From Budorcas taxicolor (Eukaryota; Chordata; Mammalia; Artiodactyla; Bovidae): DNA of 64,000 nucleotides. Positions 32,373-43,784 of the stretch are shown here, in pieces (the stretch's first letter is position 1; each line of letters opens with the position of its first letter). The stretch covers positions 42,023,272 to 42,087,271 of the forward strand of contig NC_068910.1 in assembly GCF_023091745.1 (NCBI RefSeq), given 5' to 3'. The position numbers and the translations under genes were made by a program. The notes beneath the pieces are model-generated. The model did not search any database and was not told the origin of the DNA. It was given only the letters and a program-made list of their open reading frames with translations.

Positions 32373-32940
32373 TCAGTCAGCCAGTCAGTCAGTTCAGTCG
32401 CTCACTCGTGTCCGACTCTTTGCGACCCCATGAATCACAGCACACCAGGCCTCACATCTATCAAGTCAATGATGCCATCCAGCCATCTTACCCTCTGTTG
32501 TCCCCTTCTCCTCCTGCCCCCAATCCCTCCCAGCATCAGAGTCTTTTCCAATGAGTCAACTCTTTGCATGAGGTGGCCAAAGTACTGGAGTTTCAGCTTC
32601 AGCATCATTCCTTCCAAAGAAATCCCAGGGTTGATCTCCTTCAGAATGGACTGGTTGGATCTCCTTGCAGTCCAAGGGACTCTCAAGAGTCTTCTCCAAC
32701 ACCACAGCTCAAAAGCATCAATTCTTTGGTGCTCAGCTTTCTTCACAGTCTAACTCTCACATCCATACATGACCACTGGGAAAACCATAGCCTTGACTAG
32801 ATGGACCTTTGTTGGCAAAGTAATGTCTCTGCTTTTCAACATGCTATCTAGGTTGGTCATAACTTTCCTTCCAAGGAGTAATCGTATTTTAATTTCATGG
32901 CTGCAGTCACCATCTGCAGTGATTTTGGAGCCCCCAAAAT
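32373..32940 (-). mobile_element. Young BovB LINE nested antisense in the older BovB
   Basis: An antisense BovB 3' end. The tail reads TCAGTCAGTCAGCCAGTCAG at the left, and the 5' truncation is at CCCCCAAAAT (32940). It has the young variants in complement (CATGAATCACAGCA, CATCCAGCCATCTTA). The host element reads ...GACCATTCAG before it and GTATTACCTACATCAAATCC after it, which are adjacent in the BovB consensus as I remember it. No TSD is evident. Confidence 0.93.
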
Positions 32941-33410
32941 GTATTACCTACATCAAATCCCTAAAGATTATACAGTGGAAGTGAGAAATAGATTTGATAG
33001 ACAGATCTGATAGACAGAGTGCTTGATGAACCTGGCACTTTGGACGGAGGTTTGTGACACTGTACAGTAGACAGGGATAAGACCATCCCCAAGAAAAAGA
33101 AATGCATAAAAGCAAAGTGGCTGTCTGAGGAGGCCTTATAAATAGCTGTGAAAAGAAGAGAAGTGCAAAGCAAAGGAGAAAAGGAAAGGTATATCCATTT
33201 GAATGCAGAGTTCTAAAGAATAGCAAGGAGAGATATGAAAGCCTTCCTCAGTGATCAGTGCAAAGAAATAGAGGAAAACAAAAGAATGGGAAAGACTAGA
33301 GATATCTTCAAGAAAATCAGAGATATCAAGGGCATATTTCATGCAAAGATGGGCTCAGTAAAGGAGAGAAATGGTATGGACCTAACAGAAGCACAAGTTA
33401 TTGAGGAGAG

Positions 33411-34335
33411 GTGGCAAGATACACAGAAGAACGGTACAAAAATGATGTTCATAACCCAAATAATCATGATGGTGTGATCACTCACCTAGAGCCAGACATC
33501 GTGCAATGTGAAGTCAAGCAGGCCTTAGGAAGCATCACTACAAACAAAGCTAGTGGAGGTGACGGAATTCTAGTTGAGCTATTTCAAATCCTGAAAGATG
33601 ATGCTGTGAAAGTGCTGCACTCAATATGCCAGCAAATTTGGAAAACTCAGCAGTGGCCACAGGACTGGAAAAGATTGGTTTTCATTCCAATCCCTAAGAA
33701 AGGCAATGCCAAAGAATGCTCAAACTACTGCACAATTGCACTCATCTCACACGCTAGTAAAGTAATGCTCAAAATTTTCCAAGCCAGGTTTCAACAATAT
33801 GTGAACCATGAACTTCCAGATGTTCAAGCTGTTTTAGAACAGGCACAGAAACCAGAGATCAAATTGGCAACATCCACTGGATCATTGAAAGAGCAAGGGA
33901 GTTCCAGAAAAACATCTATTTCTGCTTTATTGACTCTTCCAAAGCCTTTGACTGGATCACAATAAACTGTGGAAAATTCTGAAAGAGATGGGAATACCAG
34001 ACCATCTGAACTGCCTCTTGAGAAATCTGTATGTAGGTCAGGAAGCAACAGTTACAATTGGACATGAAACAACAGACTGGTTCCAAATAGGAAGGGGAGT
34101 ACATCAAGGCTGTATATTGTCACCCTGCTTATTTAACTTATACGCAAAGTACACTGTGAGAAATGCTGGGTTGGATGAAGCACAAGCTGGAATCAAGATT
34201 GCTAAGATAAATATCAATAACCTTAGATACGCAGATGACATCACCCTTATGGCAGAAAGTGAAGAAGAATTGAAGAGCCTCTTGATGAAAGTGAAAGAGG
34301 ACAGTGAAAAAGTTGGCTTAAAGCTCAACATTTAG
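33411..34335 (+). pseudogene. BovB reverse transcriptase region, broken
   Basis: The RT copies BovB RNA into DNA at the nicked target. 33411-33965 encodes the N-terminal half, with the words SITTNKASGGDGI and WPQDWKRLVFIPIPKKGNA and then ISHASKVMLKIFQARF, and is broken at the FIDYAKAFD position (the frame is lost near 33945). 33988-34335 continues in another frame with MGIPDHLNCLLRNLY, GVHQGCILSPCLFNLY and the palm motif RYADDITLMAE. It ends at a TAG at 34333-34335. The catalytic aspartates of YADD are kept, but the frame breaks make it a pseudogene. Confidence 0.88.
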
Positions 34336-35098
34336 AAAAGAAAGATCATGGCATCCAGTCCCATTACTTCATGGCAAATAGATGGAGAAACAGTGGAAAC
34401 AGTGGCTGACTTTTTTAGGGGTGGCCCCAAAATCACTGCAGATAGTGACTGCAGCCATGAAATTTAAAGACGCTTACTCCTTGGGAGAAAAGTTATGGTC
34501 AACTTAGCATACTAAAAAGTGGAGGTGTTACTTTGCCAACAAAGGTCCATCTAGTCAAGGCTATGGTTTTTCCAATAGTCATGTATGGATGTGAGAGTTG
34601 GACTATAAAGAAAGCTGAAGAATTGATGAGCACCAAAGAACTGATGCTTTTGAACTGTGATGTTGAAGAAGATTCTTGAGAATCCCTTGGACAGCAAGGA
34701 GATCCAACCAGTTAATTCTAAAGGAGATCAGTCCTGAATATTCATTGGAAGGACTGATGTTGAAGCTGAAACTCCAGTACTTTGGCCACCTGATATGAAG
34801 AGCTGACTCATTTGAAAAGACCCTGATGCTGGGAAAGATTGAAGGCAGGAGTAGAAGGGAATGACAGAAGATGAGATGGTTGGATGGCATCACTGACTCA
34901 ACGGACATGAGCTTGAGTAATCTGTGGGAGTCAGTGATGGACAGAGAGGCTGGGCATGCTGCAGTCCACGGGGTCTCAAAGAGTCGGACATGACTGAGCA
35001 AGTGAACTGAACTGAAAATACAAATATTGCCAGACTGAATAATAATCTTGATTTGAAAAATTAATCAGAACTCTATGCCTTAAAAATACACAGATGAT

Positions 35099-35251
35099 AT
35101 ACATAAGGATCAGAGAAGGCAATGGCAACCCACTCCAGTACTCTTGCCTGGAGAATCCCAGGGATGTGAGTCTGGTGGGCTTGCCATCTATGGGGTCGCA
35201 CAGAGTCGGACATGACTGATGTGACTTAGCAGCAGCAGCATACATAAGGAT
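35099..35251 (+). mobile_element. Bov-tA monomer SINE with perfect 12-bp TSD
   Basis: ATACATAAGGAT at 35099-35110 and 35240-35251 flank one Bov-tA unit (AGAAGGCAATGGCAACCCAC ... GACATGACTGATGTGACTT) with a short AGC tail. Confidence 0.95.
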
Positions 35252-35303
35252 ATGGAAAGGTTGACAATAAAAGTATGAAAATGATATTTTACACTAAACA
35301 ACT

Positions 35304-35652
35304 GATATGGACTGTACTGTGCCCACGAAATTCATATACTAAAATCCCAACCCCTAATGTGACTATACTTGGAGATATGGCTTTTAAGTGGTAATTGATG
35401 TTAAATGAAGTCACAAGGTTAGGATACTAATCTCTGTATTGGTGGTTTTTGAAGAAGAGGCATCTACCAAAGAAAAGCCATGTGAAGATGTAGTGATACA
35501 GCAGTTATCTACAAGAAAAGGACAGTTTTCATCAAATACAACCATACTGGCACCTTGATCTTAGACTTCCAGTCTTCAGGACTGTAATAAAATAAAACCG
35601 TTTTGTCTAAGCTTCCCAGTTGGTGGTATTTTATTATGGTGCAGGCTAAGAA
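35304..35652 (+). mobile_element. MLT1-type MaLR solo LTR
   Basis: Reads through the MLT1 consensus in order: TATGGACTGTACTGTGCCC, AAATTCATATACTAAAATCCC, GGAGATATGGCTTTTAAGTGG, GAAAAGCCATGTGAAGATG, GGCACCTTGATCTTAGACTTC, then GGTGGTATTTTATTATGG. No internal retroviral sequence is attached. Confidence 0.8.
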
Positions 35653-35771
35653 ACAAATGTTAAAATGATAATTACATTGTGTTTACGTAAGATGACAGTT
35701 CCTATTCTTAGGAAATACACACTGAAGTATAAGGTTAAAAAATTCTTTCAGGTTTTTATGTACAGTGTTAT

Positions 35772-35808
35772 AGAAAAAACAGAATGAATATTTTGGCCAA
35801 TGCAATAT
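35772..35808 (+). mobile_element. Mariner 3'-end fragment
   Basis: AGAATGAATATTTTGGCCAATG followed by CAATATT matches the terminal repeat of bovine-type mariner ('gaacgaactttttggccaacccaatat'). Only the end is present. Confidence 0.55.
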
Positions 35809-35924
35809 TTAGGGGTAAATGCTCACTATGTATGCAACACATTCTCAATTTGACTGGAAAAAATATTATCCATGAAAAGAGAAAGACAGGGAACATATAG
35901 GAAAATATACTTGTAAGGCATAAT

Positions 35925-36095
35925 TGATAAAAAAAAAATGTATATCCAGAATATGTAGAAAAATTTTATGAATAACAAAAAAATATCAAGTCCAATAAAA
36001 TAATGGGCAGGAGACTTGAATAGATATTTCATAAAAGTAGATATTCAAATGGTAAATAAATATGTAAAAAGATTCTCCATTTTATTCACTACATA
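35925..36095 (+). mobile_element. Old L1 ORF2 fragment
   Basis: TGTATATCCAGAATATGTAG, AATAATGGGCAGGAGACTTG, AATAGATATTTCATAAAAGTAG and TCAAATGGTAAATAAATATG follow L1 ORF2 ('atccagaatatataaagaa ... atgggcaaaggacttgaatagac'). Confidence 0.7.
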
Positions 36096-37125
36096 TTGTT
36101 AGTCTTACCTGTTCACTGACATATCCATGGTGGTTCATCTTAGTCCATGCACAAATCTTTAAATAATTTAAATATCGTGCATTGAATTAAGTCAACTAAG
36201 TTTTAAAGCATCTGAGGAGGATTTAGCCAGATTTAAAAGTGAAGTAAACAGGGCATTCCAGAGAGGAGGTAAGCAGGGATTTGGAGCTCAGACATGGAAT
36301 GAGTATAGAGAATCATAAACAAAGCACTGACTTAGGGTTTGGTGCAAAAGATGACGCTGTTGATTAAATCAAGGCAAAATGATGGAAGTCTTTACTCTAA
36401 AACTATTGCCTATGATTCTTATTTATTAATTTCTCACTTTCATAAAGTGCCATTTTTAAGGTCAAGCTGTTTTCTGTAAGATTCTGGGTCTAGCAGGCAT
36501 ATCAATCAGTACAACAACACAGAAGTCCACTGTGCATAAATCAATAGAGTATACATATTCTTGAAACATAAAAGGTAGTTGCTCAGCAAATGTGATATTA
36601 AGATGCAGAAATGTTTCATCTCTTAGGACCCCTCTCTAAGGCTGCTATGAAAAATCACTCACATGGGAATATTTAAAAGAGATAACATAGTAAGTGTAGA
36701 TATAAGAAGCCCCTGAGTACTAAATGAATGATAAATGACCAACATAAATATTTATCTCAATTCTCCATAGAGGATTGGTGAATCATTTATATTTTCCAAT
36801 GGATCTTCCTAGTTTTGCCCCTTAAGACAACAGAAATGATCTTTGGGAAAAATACCACTGCACATGAAAGCATTAAAAATTGTTTGTCACAGCAATCTTA
36901 ATTATGCAATATGACTTCAAATATTTCTGATAGAAACTAACAGATGGCAAAATGTTCTGGACTGCCCAGGCTGACACTGCCTCTGGAAGTGCCTTCTGGT
37001 GCCCACTTCTGAGAAGTGTAGACACCCCTCACGTTATCCCATTCACCTCTGGAAGTGACCATGAATGTTCTCACTTTAGCATTTCTGGAACATTACCCTT
37101 TCTTCTGAATCTTACGCTTCATTTA
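36096..37125. other. Unassigned intergenic sequence
   Basis: No gene or repeat recognised. The 119-codon frame at 36952-37311 is mostly unassigned sequence running into a SINE. Confidence 0.45.
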
Positions 37126-37264
37126 TATACTGTTAGTGAAAGTGAAGTCGCTCAGTCGTGTCTGACTCTTTGCGACCCCTGGACTGTAGCCCACCAAGCT
37201 CCTCCGTCCATGGGATTCTCCAGGCAAGAATACTGGAGTGGGGTGCCATTTCCTTATACTGTTA
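37126..37264 (-). mobile_element. Bov-tA SINE, antisense, 10-bp TSD
   Basis: TATACTGTTA at 37126-37135 and 37255-37264 flank an antisense Bov-tA (GAAGTCGCTCAGTCGTGTC ... GAATACTGGAGTGGGGTGCC). It has the tail half only. Confidence 0.92.
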
Positions 37265-37399
37265 CTGTTTACTTATTCAGGCTCCAACAAATGAGCCTGT
37301 TTACTGCATGACTTCTGTCTTCCCTTCAACATGGTTTTTCTACACGTTGGTCGGAGGATGCCTTAGTCAAATAATTCATAATGCTGTCAAAAACAATAG

Positions 37400-37600
37400 C
37401 AGGTAATATGGACAGCTTTATATATTCTACATGCTGCGCTCAGCACTTTAAATATATAGAGCCTCATTTAAACCACATCATCACTGTTTTTGTTTAGTCG
37501 CTAAGTCGTATCCGACTCTTTGCGACCCCATGGACTGCAGCACAGGCTCTTCTAAGGCCTATTAGCAGCCTAGGCATCCATCTAGCACATGGATGTTCAA
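37400..37600 (-). repeat. Possible MIR fragment carrying a Bov-tA fragment
   Basis: CATGCTGCGCTCAGCACTTT and AGAGCCTCATTTAAACCAC resemble antisense MIR. At 37491-37550 an antisense Bov-tA piece (TAGTCGCTAAGTCGTATCCG, CGACCCCATGGACTGCAGC) interrupts it. Confidence 0.5.
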
Positions 37601-38396
37601 GGATGAGATTTTGGTTTTTCAATCAGTTTGCGTCCTTATCTATGACAAAATAATGCCTGTTGACTCTTCTAAGAGAGTCCTTGAGTAAAAGTCTTTAGGG
37701 ACTTGCTTAAATAGATTAAAACCACAAAGGTCTAACAGTGTTATAGGACATGAATTGGCACAAGAGAACTATCTATTAATAGTAGCTGGGGATGCACTTG
37801 GCAATTATTGTCCACCATTTATCTAAGTTCTTCACAAATGAGACTTTTTTGTCATTCTTTAATCTTATAAATTTCCTAGAGTATAAGAAGGATATTTGTA
37901 AATTAGAGATTTTTTTTTTTTTTCCTGTTAAGTACATCTTTTCTGATCCCTTGCAATCCCTTCTGACCAAGCATTTTGCTTGTACATTTAAGGCTCCCAC
38001 TGGTAAGCCCGGTTTTGCCTTTCCATGTTCTCTGAGCTTGGATCCTATCTCCAGTCATACCAGAAGACTTAAGCAGGCTATGATTTGTGCTCCTATCAAA
38101 ACTACTCCATTTATTTGGTTTTTCTTAGCTGGCAAATACTTTTTTCACATGCAGATAGTTCTAGCAAATCCTAGGACACAGTTCACTTGACAAGATCATC
38201 ACTCCCTCCCAGCAAAATTATTTCCACTATTAATTTACTTTGTGAAATATATTTTGAGAAAGAGAAAGAGAAGCTAGATCCCAGTGCTTTCTAAATTAAA
38301 AAAGTAAGAGAAGGGAACTGATAACAAGCTTGTGCTGTCCATCCTACAGGTACTTGTTAAAGATCCTTGCATGTATCCTCTCATTTAATGCTCACT
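37601..38396. other. Unassigned intergenic sequence
   Basis: No gene or repeat recognised; T-run at about 37911-37923. Confidence 0.45.
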
Positions 38397-38632
38397 ACAC
38401 CCCTCTTAGGCTTTCCTGGTGGCTCAGACGGTAAAGCGTCTGTCTGCAACACAGAGACCTGGGTTCGATTCCTAGGTTGGGAAGATCCCCTGGAGAAGGA
38501 AATGGCAGCCCACTCTAGTACTCTTGCCTGGAAAAATCCCATGGCGGAGGAGACTGGTAGGCTACAGTTCATGGGGTGGCAAAGAGTCGGACACAACTGA
38601 GTTACTTCACTTTCACTTTCACACCCCTCTTA
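38397..38632 (+). mobile_element. Full-length Bov-tA SINE with perfect 12-bp TSD
   Basis: ACACCCCTCTTA at 38397-38408 and 38621-38632. The SINE between has the tRNA-Glu head (GGCTTTCCTGGTGGCTCAG; B-box-like GGTTCGATTCC), the body and a CACTTTCACTTTC tail. The A and B boxes of the head could act as an internal RNA polymerase III promoter. Confidence 0.96.
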
Positions 38633-38819
38633 ACAGGACCTTGTAACATATTTATTCACTAAGGATTTTGTTTTCTTATTCAAGTCTTCACATTGACTTC
38701 AAAATGTACCTTCTTATATGTATCCCATTGTTCTAGATATTTGAGAACCATTTGGATTCTAATATTTTTCTACTTTTGAGCCTGAGGCCAAAATATGTGT
38801 CATAATTCTCTATCTCAGG

Positions 38820-38867
38820 GGTGTGTGTGTATGTGTGTGTGTGTGTGTGTGCATGCGTGCATGTACA
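38820..38867 (+). repeat. (GT)n microsatellite
   Basis: GT repeats with ATG and GCATGC interruptions toward the right end. Confidence 0.9.
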
Positions 38868-39514
38868 CATTATTTTTCCTTTAGCCTAAAAAAGTCCTAT
38901 TTGTTTTTGAAACAAAGATAAAGGTCAATCTGCTCTTATTGACATACTAAGTATTTTTTGGCCTCTAAGTATATTCTCTGCTTTTCTACAGAGTCATCCC
39001 ATGGTAAACTTGGAACACAAAGCAAAGGGAAGGTAGGAGCAGAGTTTTGAACATTTTAAATGCATTCAAAGTAAGATTCACTGGGACTTCACAGGGGATG
39101 CATTCCTCAGAACTTCTGACAGTTGAAGAATGTTTTCATATTCTGTTTCTGAAAACATAAGCTGTTTCTGGTTTCCATTTGGGGTCATTATGACTGATAC
39201 CAAAAGGAATAACTGTCAAAAAATCTATCTGTCCATTTCAAACTCATATTCTAACTCAAGATTTGTTGGTCTGTATGGAATCAGAACATCAGTGCTGTCA
39301 AATACATGACATGCAGCTAACCTTACAGAAAACTGTTACTTTCTAACCAAGGCATTCTTAGCCCTCCATTCATTGATAGCCTTCAAAAGATATGAGTTTT
39401 GATTATAAGAATGTGCAAATGTGCCTTTTGGGGGAGCTGGCTTGTGTCTAGGAATTTCACATGATTCTAAAAGGGTCTGTGATACAAAGGAGATTATAAA
39501 TCACTATTCTGTTT
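38868..39514. other. Unassigned intergenic sequence
   Basis: No gene or repeat recognised. Confidence 0.45.
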
Positions 39515-40690
39515 ATTTTCCCCAGCTTCGCTGAGATATAATTGACATTTAACACTGTGTATTGATCAAGATTGCCGGAAGAAATATCAATAAGCTCAGA
39601 TATGCAGATGATACCACCCTTATGGCAGAAAGCAAAGAACTAAAAAGCCTCTTGATGAAAGTGAAAAAGTTGGCTCAAAGCTCAACATTCAGAAAATGAA
39701 GATCATGGCATCCAGTTCCATCACCTCATGGCAAATAGATGGGGAAATAGTGGAAACAGTGACAGACGTTATTTTCTGGGCTCCAAAATCACTGCAGATG
39801 GTGATTGCAGCCATAAAATTAAAAGACACTTATCCTTGGAAGGAAAGTTATGGACAACCTAGGCAGCATATTAAAATGCAGAGATGTTACTTTGCCAACA
39901 AAGGTCCATCTAGTCAAGGTTATGGTTTTTCCAGTAGTCATGTATGGATGTGAGAGTTGGACTAAAAAGAAAGCTGAGCACCGAAGAATTGATGATTTTG
40001 AACTGTAGTGCTGGAGAAGACTCTTGAGAGTCTCTTGGACTGCAAGAAGATCCAACCAGTCCATTCTAAAGGAGATAAGTCCTGGGTATGCTTTGGAAGG
40101 ACTGATATTGAAGCTGAAACTCCAATACTTTGGCCACCTGATGCGAAGAGCTGACTCATTTGAAAAGACCTTGATGCTGGGAAAGATTGAAGGTGGGAAG
40201 AGAAGGGGATGACAGAGGATGAGATGGTTGGATGGCATCACCGACTCAATGAACATGAGTTTGGCTAAGTTAGTGATGGACAGGGAGGCCTGGCATGCTG
40301 CAGTCCATGGGGTCGCAAAGAGTTGGACACGACTGAGCGACTGAACTGAACTGAGTTAAACACTGTGTAAGTTTAAGGTGTACAGTGTCAATTTGATATA
40401 TATATATATATATATATATTGCAAATGATTACCAATATAGCCTTAGCTAAAGCCTTCATCATGTCCTACAGTTATCAATCCTATGTTGTGATAAGAATAT
40501 TTAAGACCTGCTCACTTAAGAACTTTCAAGCATATTTTACAGAATTATTAGCTATAATCATTATGCTGTACATTAGATCCCAGAACTTATTCATCTTACA
40601 GCTGAAAGCTGGCATCCTTTATCCAACATCTTCCCATTTGCCCTACCCCAGCCCCTGGAAACCAGAGCTCAAGTGTCTCTAAAGCACTAA
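39515..40690 (+). mobile_element. Old L1 (L1M-type) 3' UTR, interrupted by BovB
   Basis: TGAGATATAATTGACATTTAAC, then after the BovB AAGTTTAAGGTGTACAGTG, TGCAAATGATTACCAATATAG and AGAACTTATTCATCTTACAG follow an old L1 3' UTR. A short AT microsatellite lies at 40397-40419. Confidence 0.72.
39551..40369 (+). mobile_element. BovB LINE, 5'-truncated, 11-bp TSD
   Basis: AACACTGTGTA at 39551-39561 and 40359-40369 bounds the insertion, and the old L1 reads on across it. The element starts inside the RT at ATCAAGATTGCCGG and includes the YADDT motif (about 39600). It has small deletions and a frameshift near 39780, with a stop in ELWC-W near 40006, and ends in CTGAACTGAACTGA. It has older 3' variants. 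Confidence 0.94.
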
Positions 40691-40974
40691 TCCTTAAAGG
40701 AAAAGGAAGATTACGAGTCTCACAATGACACTGTCAGTTAATTTTTCTTCCACTTTTTACAATGTATCAGTATCTGCACAGGCAGAGACATGACCCCTGC
40801 CTACTAATTCTTGTTAACCCAGATGATGTACTAAGTTACTGGAAAACTCTAGATAACTGATACCTGGTCATATGTACTGTTTTCAAATGAAACAGTTAGC
40901 ATACTGTAATAACAGGATATTTATTACAGGGGTAGAGGAGTAACATACCCGAGTATCTACTCTAATAAGGACTA

Positions 40975-41145
40975 GTCTTAGGCAAAGTACCAATTATCAC
41001 TTAATTTTACTCGTCCAACTACCATGTGGGATTCGCTCTATTTTTGATTTACAAGTAATAAAACTGGGACTACAGAAGTCAAAATCCTCATCTAAGAAAC
41101 TGATCTAGTGAGTTGCTGAAATGATACTCAAATTGAAATCTGCTG
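40975..41145 (-). repeat. MIR SINE fragment
   Basis: Weak antisense MIR similarity: TTTTTGATTTACAAGTAATAA then AACTGGGACTACAGAAG. Confidence 0.45.
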
Positions 41146-41501
41146 CTGAATAAATGGAAACTTTGATTGCATCTAAATGGTAACTGGTCCACTTTTAAAG
41201 GAGACATGGGGGAGGAGGGGAACAGACTGTTTTTCAGGGGTAATTATTTATGGTGATTGACAGACCCAGCAACCAATAAGTAGCTACTTGAAGAACATAA
41301 GGAAGGGCCTTTATTTCAAATAACCTCTCTCTAAAGTAACAATTTGAGAGAAATGAAAAGTAAAATATTTGTGTCGCATATTTATATCACAAATATATAG
41401 CCAGCGATTAAAATACCTAAAAAGAATGACAATTTATATAGATTTAACTACCAGATCTGAAAGAATGATAAAAGTGGAGATAGCACAAATAAGCTAAAAT
41501 G
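41146..41501. other. Unassigned intergenic sequence
   Basis: No gene or repeat recognised. Confidence 0.45.
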
Positions 41502-42405
41502 TCAAGGCTGTATATTGTCACCCTGCTTTTTTAACTTAAACGCAGAGTACATCATGAGAAACGCTGGGCTGGAGGAAGCACAAGCTGGAATCAAGATTGC
41601 TGGGAGAAATATAAATAACCTCAGATATGCAGATGACACCACCCTTATGGCAGAAAGTGAAGAGGAACTAAACAGCCTCTTGATGAAAGTGAAAGAGGAG
41701 AGTGAAAAAGTTGGCTTAAGGTTCAACATTCAGAAAACGAAGATCATGGCATCTGGTCCCATCACTTCATGGCAAATAGATGGGGAAATAGTGGAAACAG
41801 TGTCAGACTTTATTTTGGGGGGCTCCAAAATCACTGCACATGGTGACTGCAGTCATGAAATTAAAAGACGCTTACTCCTTGGAAGACAAGTTATGACCAA
41901 CTTAGATAGCATATTCAAAAGCAGAGACAGTACTTTGCTGACTAAGGTCCATCTAGTCAAGGCTATGGTTTTTCCAGTGGTCATGTATGGATGTGAGAGT
42001 TGGACTGTGAAGAAAGCTGAGCGCTGAAGAACTGATGCTTTTGAACTGTGGTGTTGGAGAAGACTCTTGAGAGTCCCTTGGACTGCAAGGAGATCAACCA
42101 GTCCTTTCTGAAGGTGATCAGCCCTGGGATTTCTTTGGAAGGAATGATGCTGAAGGTGAAACTCCAGTACTTTGGCCACCTTATGCGAAGGGTTGACTCA
42201 TTGGAAAAGACTCTGATGCTGGGAGGGATTAGGGGCAGGAGGAGAAGGGGACGACAGAGGATGAGATGGCTGGATGGCATCACGGACTCGATGGACGTGA
42301 GTCTGAGTGAACTCCAGGAGTTGGTGATGGACAGGGAGGCCTGGCGTGCTGCGATTCATGGGGTCACAAAGAGTCGGAGACGACTGAGCGACTGAACTGA
42401 CTGAC
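41502..42405 (+). mobile_element. BovB LINE, 5'-truncated, young subfamily
   Basis: Starts at GTCAAGGCTGTATATTGTC. The frame from 41515 is open for 170 codons through RYADDTTLMAESEEEL to a TGA at 42025-42027 (in ...KKAER). A one-base loss near 42093 shifts the rest, which is open to 42395 ending ...KSRRRLSD. It has young 3' variants; the tail is ACTGAACTGACTGACT. Confidence 0.95.
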
Positions 42406-42799
42406 TCACTGAGGCAATTAAGATATGAAGTAGTAGAAAATCCATAGTTGTCTTAGGAACCATCAAAGTAGTATTCTTGGGAATGCAGCAGGAATTCTAA
42501 GCAACAATTCTTACTCTATATAGCTAATTTGAAAATACAATATGGACAAGTGCCTAGAAAAATCTAATTTAATAAATGTGAGTCAGGGAGGAAAGGATGA
42601 CCTCAACTTCTATGTCTGTCACAGAAATTGAACAAATATTTAAACATTCCCACCAAAAGAAAACAAACAAACAGGCCCAAATATATTCAGAGGCAAATTT
42701 TAATGAAAGTCTGACTGATAATTTCCATGTATATAAATGTTTTTTTCAGAGAAGAGAAAGAGGGAACATTATCAATTGTTGTTGTTAGTATGGTCTTAT
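42406..42799. other. Unassigned intergenic sequence
   Basis: No gene or repeat recognised. Confidence 0.45.
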
Positions 42800-43784
42800 A
42801 TTAAAACACTTTACTGAGGTATGACTGACATGGAAAGGCTATACATATTTAACACATACAACTTAATGAGTTTTGAGATAAATAGACACATATGAAACCA
42901 GCACCCATGCTTTTAACATATCCATCACCAACCAAAAGTTCCCCTCCACCCTCCTTTATAATTATTATTTTGTGATAGGAACACTTAATGTAAAGTCTTC
43001 CCCTTTAGCTATTTCTGAAATACACAATGCAGTATTCTTAAGTACAGGCTCTACTGCTCTGTGCACAGCAGACAGTGCAGTAAGTAGAGAAAGCAGATCT
43101 CTGTGATCTATTCATCTTGCACAACTGAAACTCTGAAGCCTGTAACAAACGCCTCCTCATCTTTCCATTCCTCCAGGTCCTGGCAACCATAATTCTATTC
43201 TCTGCTTCTTTGAGTTTTGACTGCTTTCAGTTCAGTTCAGTTGCTCAGTCATGTCTAACTCTGTGACCCCATGGCCACCAGGCTTCCCTGTCTATTTTAG
43301 ATTCCTCATATAAAACGGGGTCATGTAGTACTTGTCCTTCCGTGCCTGGCTATTCCATTTAGCGTAATGCCCTCTGTGTTCCTCCATGTCATCTCAAATG
43401 GCAGGATTTCCTTCTGTTTTAGGGCCAAATAATATGTATACACCACCTTCTCTTTATTCATTTATCCAAGGATGGACATTTAGGCTGTTTCTTTTTTGCA
43501 ATGAACATGAGAGTTCTCTTCAGAATCCTGATTTAATTCCTTAAGATATATATGCAGAAGTAGAATTTCTGGGTCCCTGGTAGTTCTGTTTTTACTTTTT
43601 AAGGAAACTTCATGTTTTCCTACTCCCTAGACTAATTTGCATCCCTACTAACAATGTTCAAAGGTTACCATTTTCTCCCATGTCCTAGCCAATAATGGCA
43701 ATCTTTCTCTCTCGCTCTCTCTCTCTTTTTTTTAATAACAGCCATCCTAACAGGTATGAGATGATACCTCATTATGGTTTTGAT
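42800..43784 (-). mobile_element. Old L1, 3' end in antisense
   Basis: Antisense L1 3' UTR (TTTACTGAGGTATGACTGAC, CCATCACCAACCAAAAGTTCC), then antisense ORF2 end (CTTTATTCATTTATCCAAGG, AATGAACATGAGAGTTCTC, ATGAGATGATACCTCATTATGG). An antisense BovB/Bov-tA tail piece interrupts it at 43227-43293, and a TC-rich tract is at 43706-43735. Confidence 0.82.
43227..43293 (-). mobile_element. BovB/Bov-tA tail fragment, antisense
   Basis: TTCAGTTCAGTTGCTCAGTC, then GACCCCATGGCCACCAGGCTTC. The length is too short to tell BovB from Bov-tA, since they share this end. Confidence 0.75.

Larger units (their letters stand above)
31690..35014 (+). mobile_element. Longest BovB LINE of the window, split by a younger BovB
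   Basis: Two sense blocks, 31690-32372 and 32941-35014, together about 2.75 kb of an element of roughly 3.2 kb, so only the 5' end is missing. The first block holds most of the endonuclease domain. The second has the linker, RT and C-terminal region, ending GACTGAGCAAGTGAACTGAACTGAA. The coding frame is broken by stops (for example after ...TSKIGLRV at 32091) and frameshifts. It has older 3' variants. Confidence 0.95.

Noticed and set aside
36952..37311. A 119-codon frame
   Set aside because: Its second half is antisense Bov-tA SINE; the first half matches nothing I know.
38409..38500. tRNA gene (tRNA-Glu-like head)
   Set aside because: This and the similar heads at 47608, 50225, 57129 and 26563 are SINE heads fused to SINE bodies, without an intact mature tRNA end.
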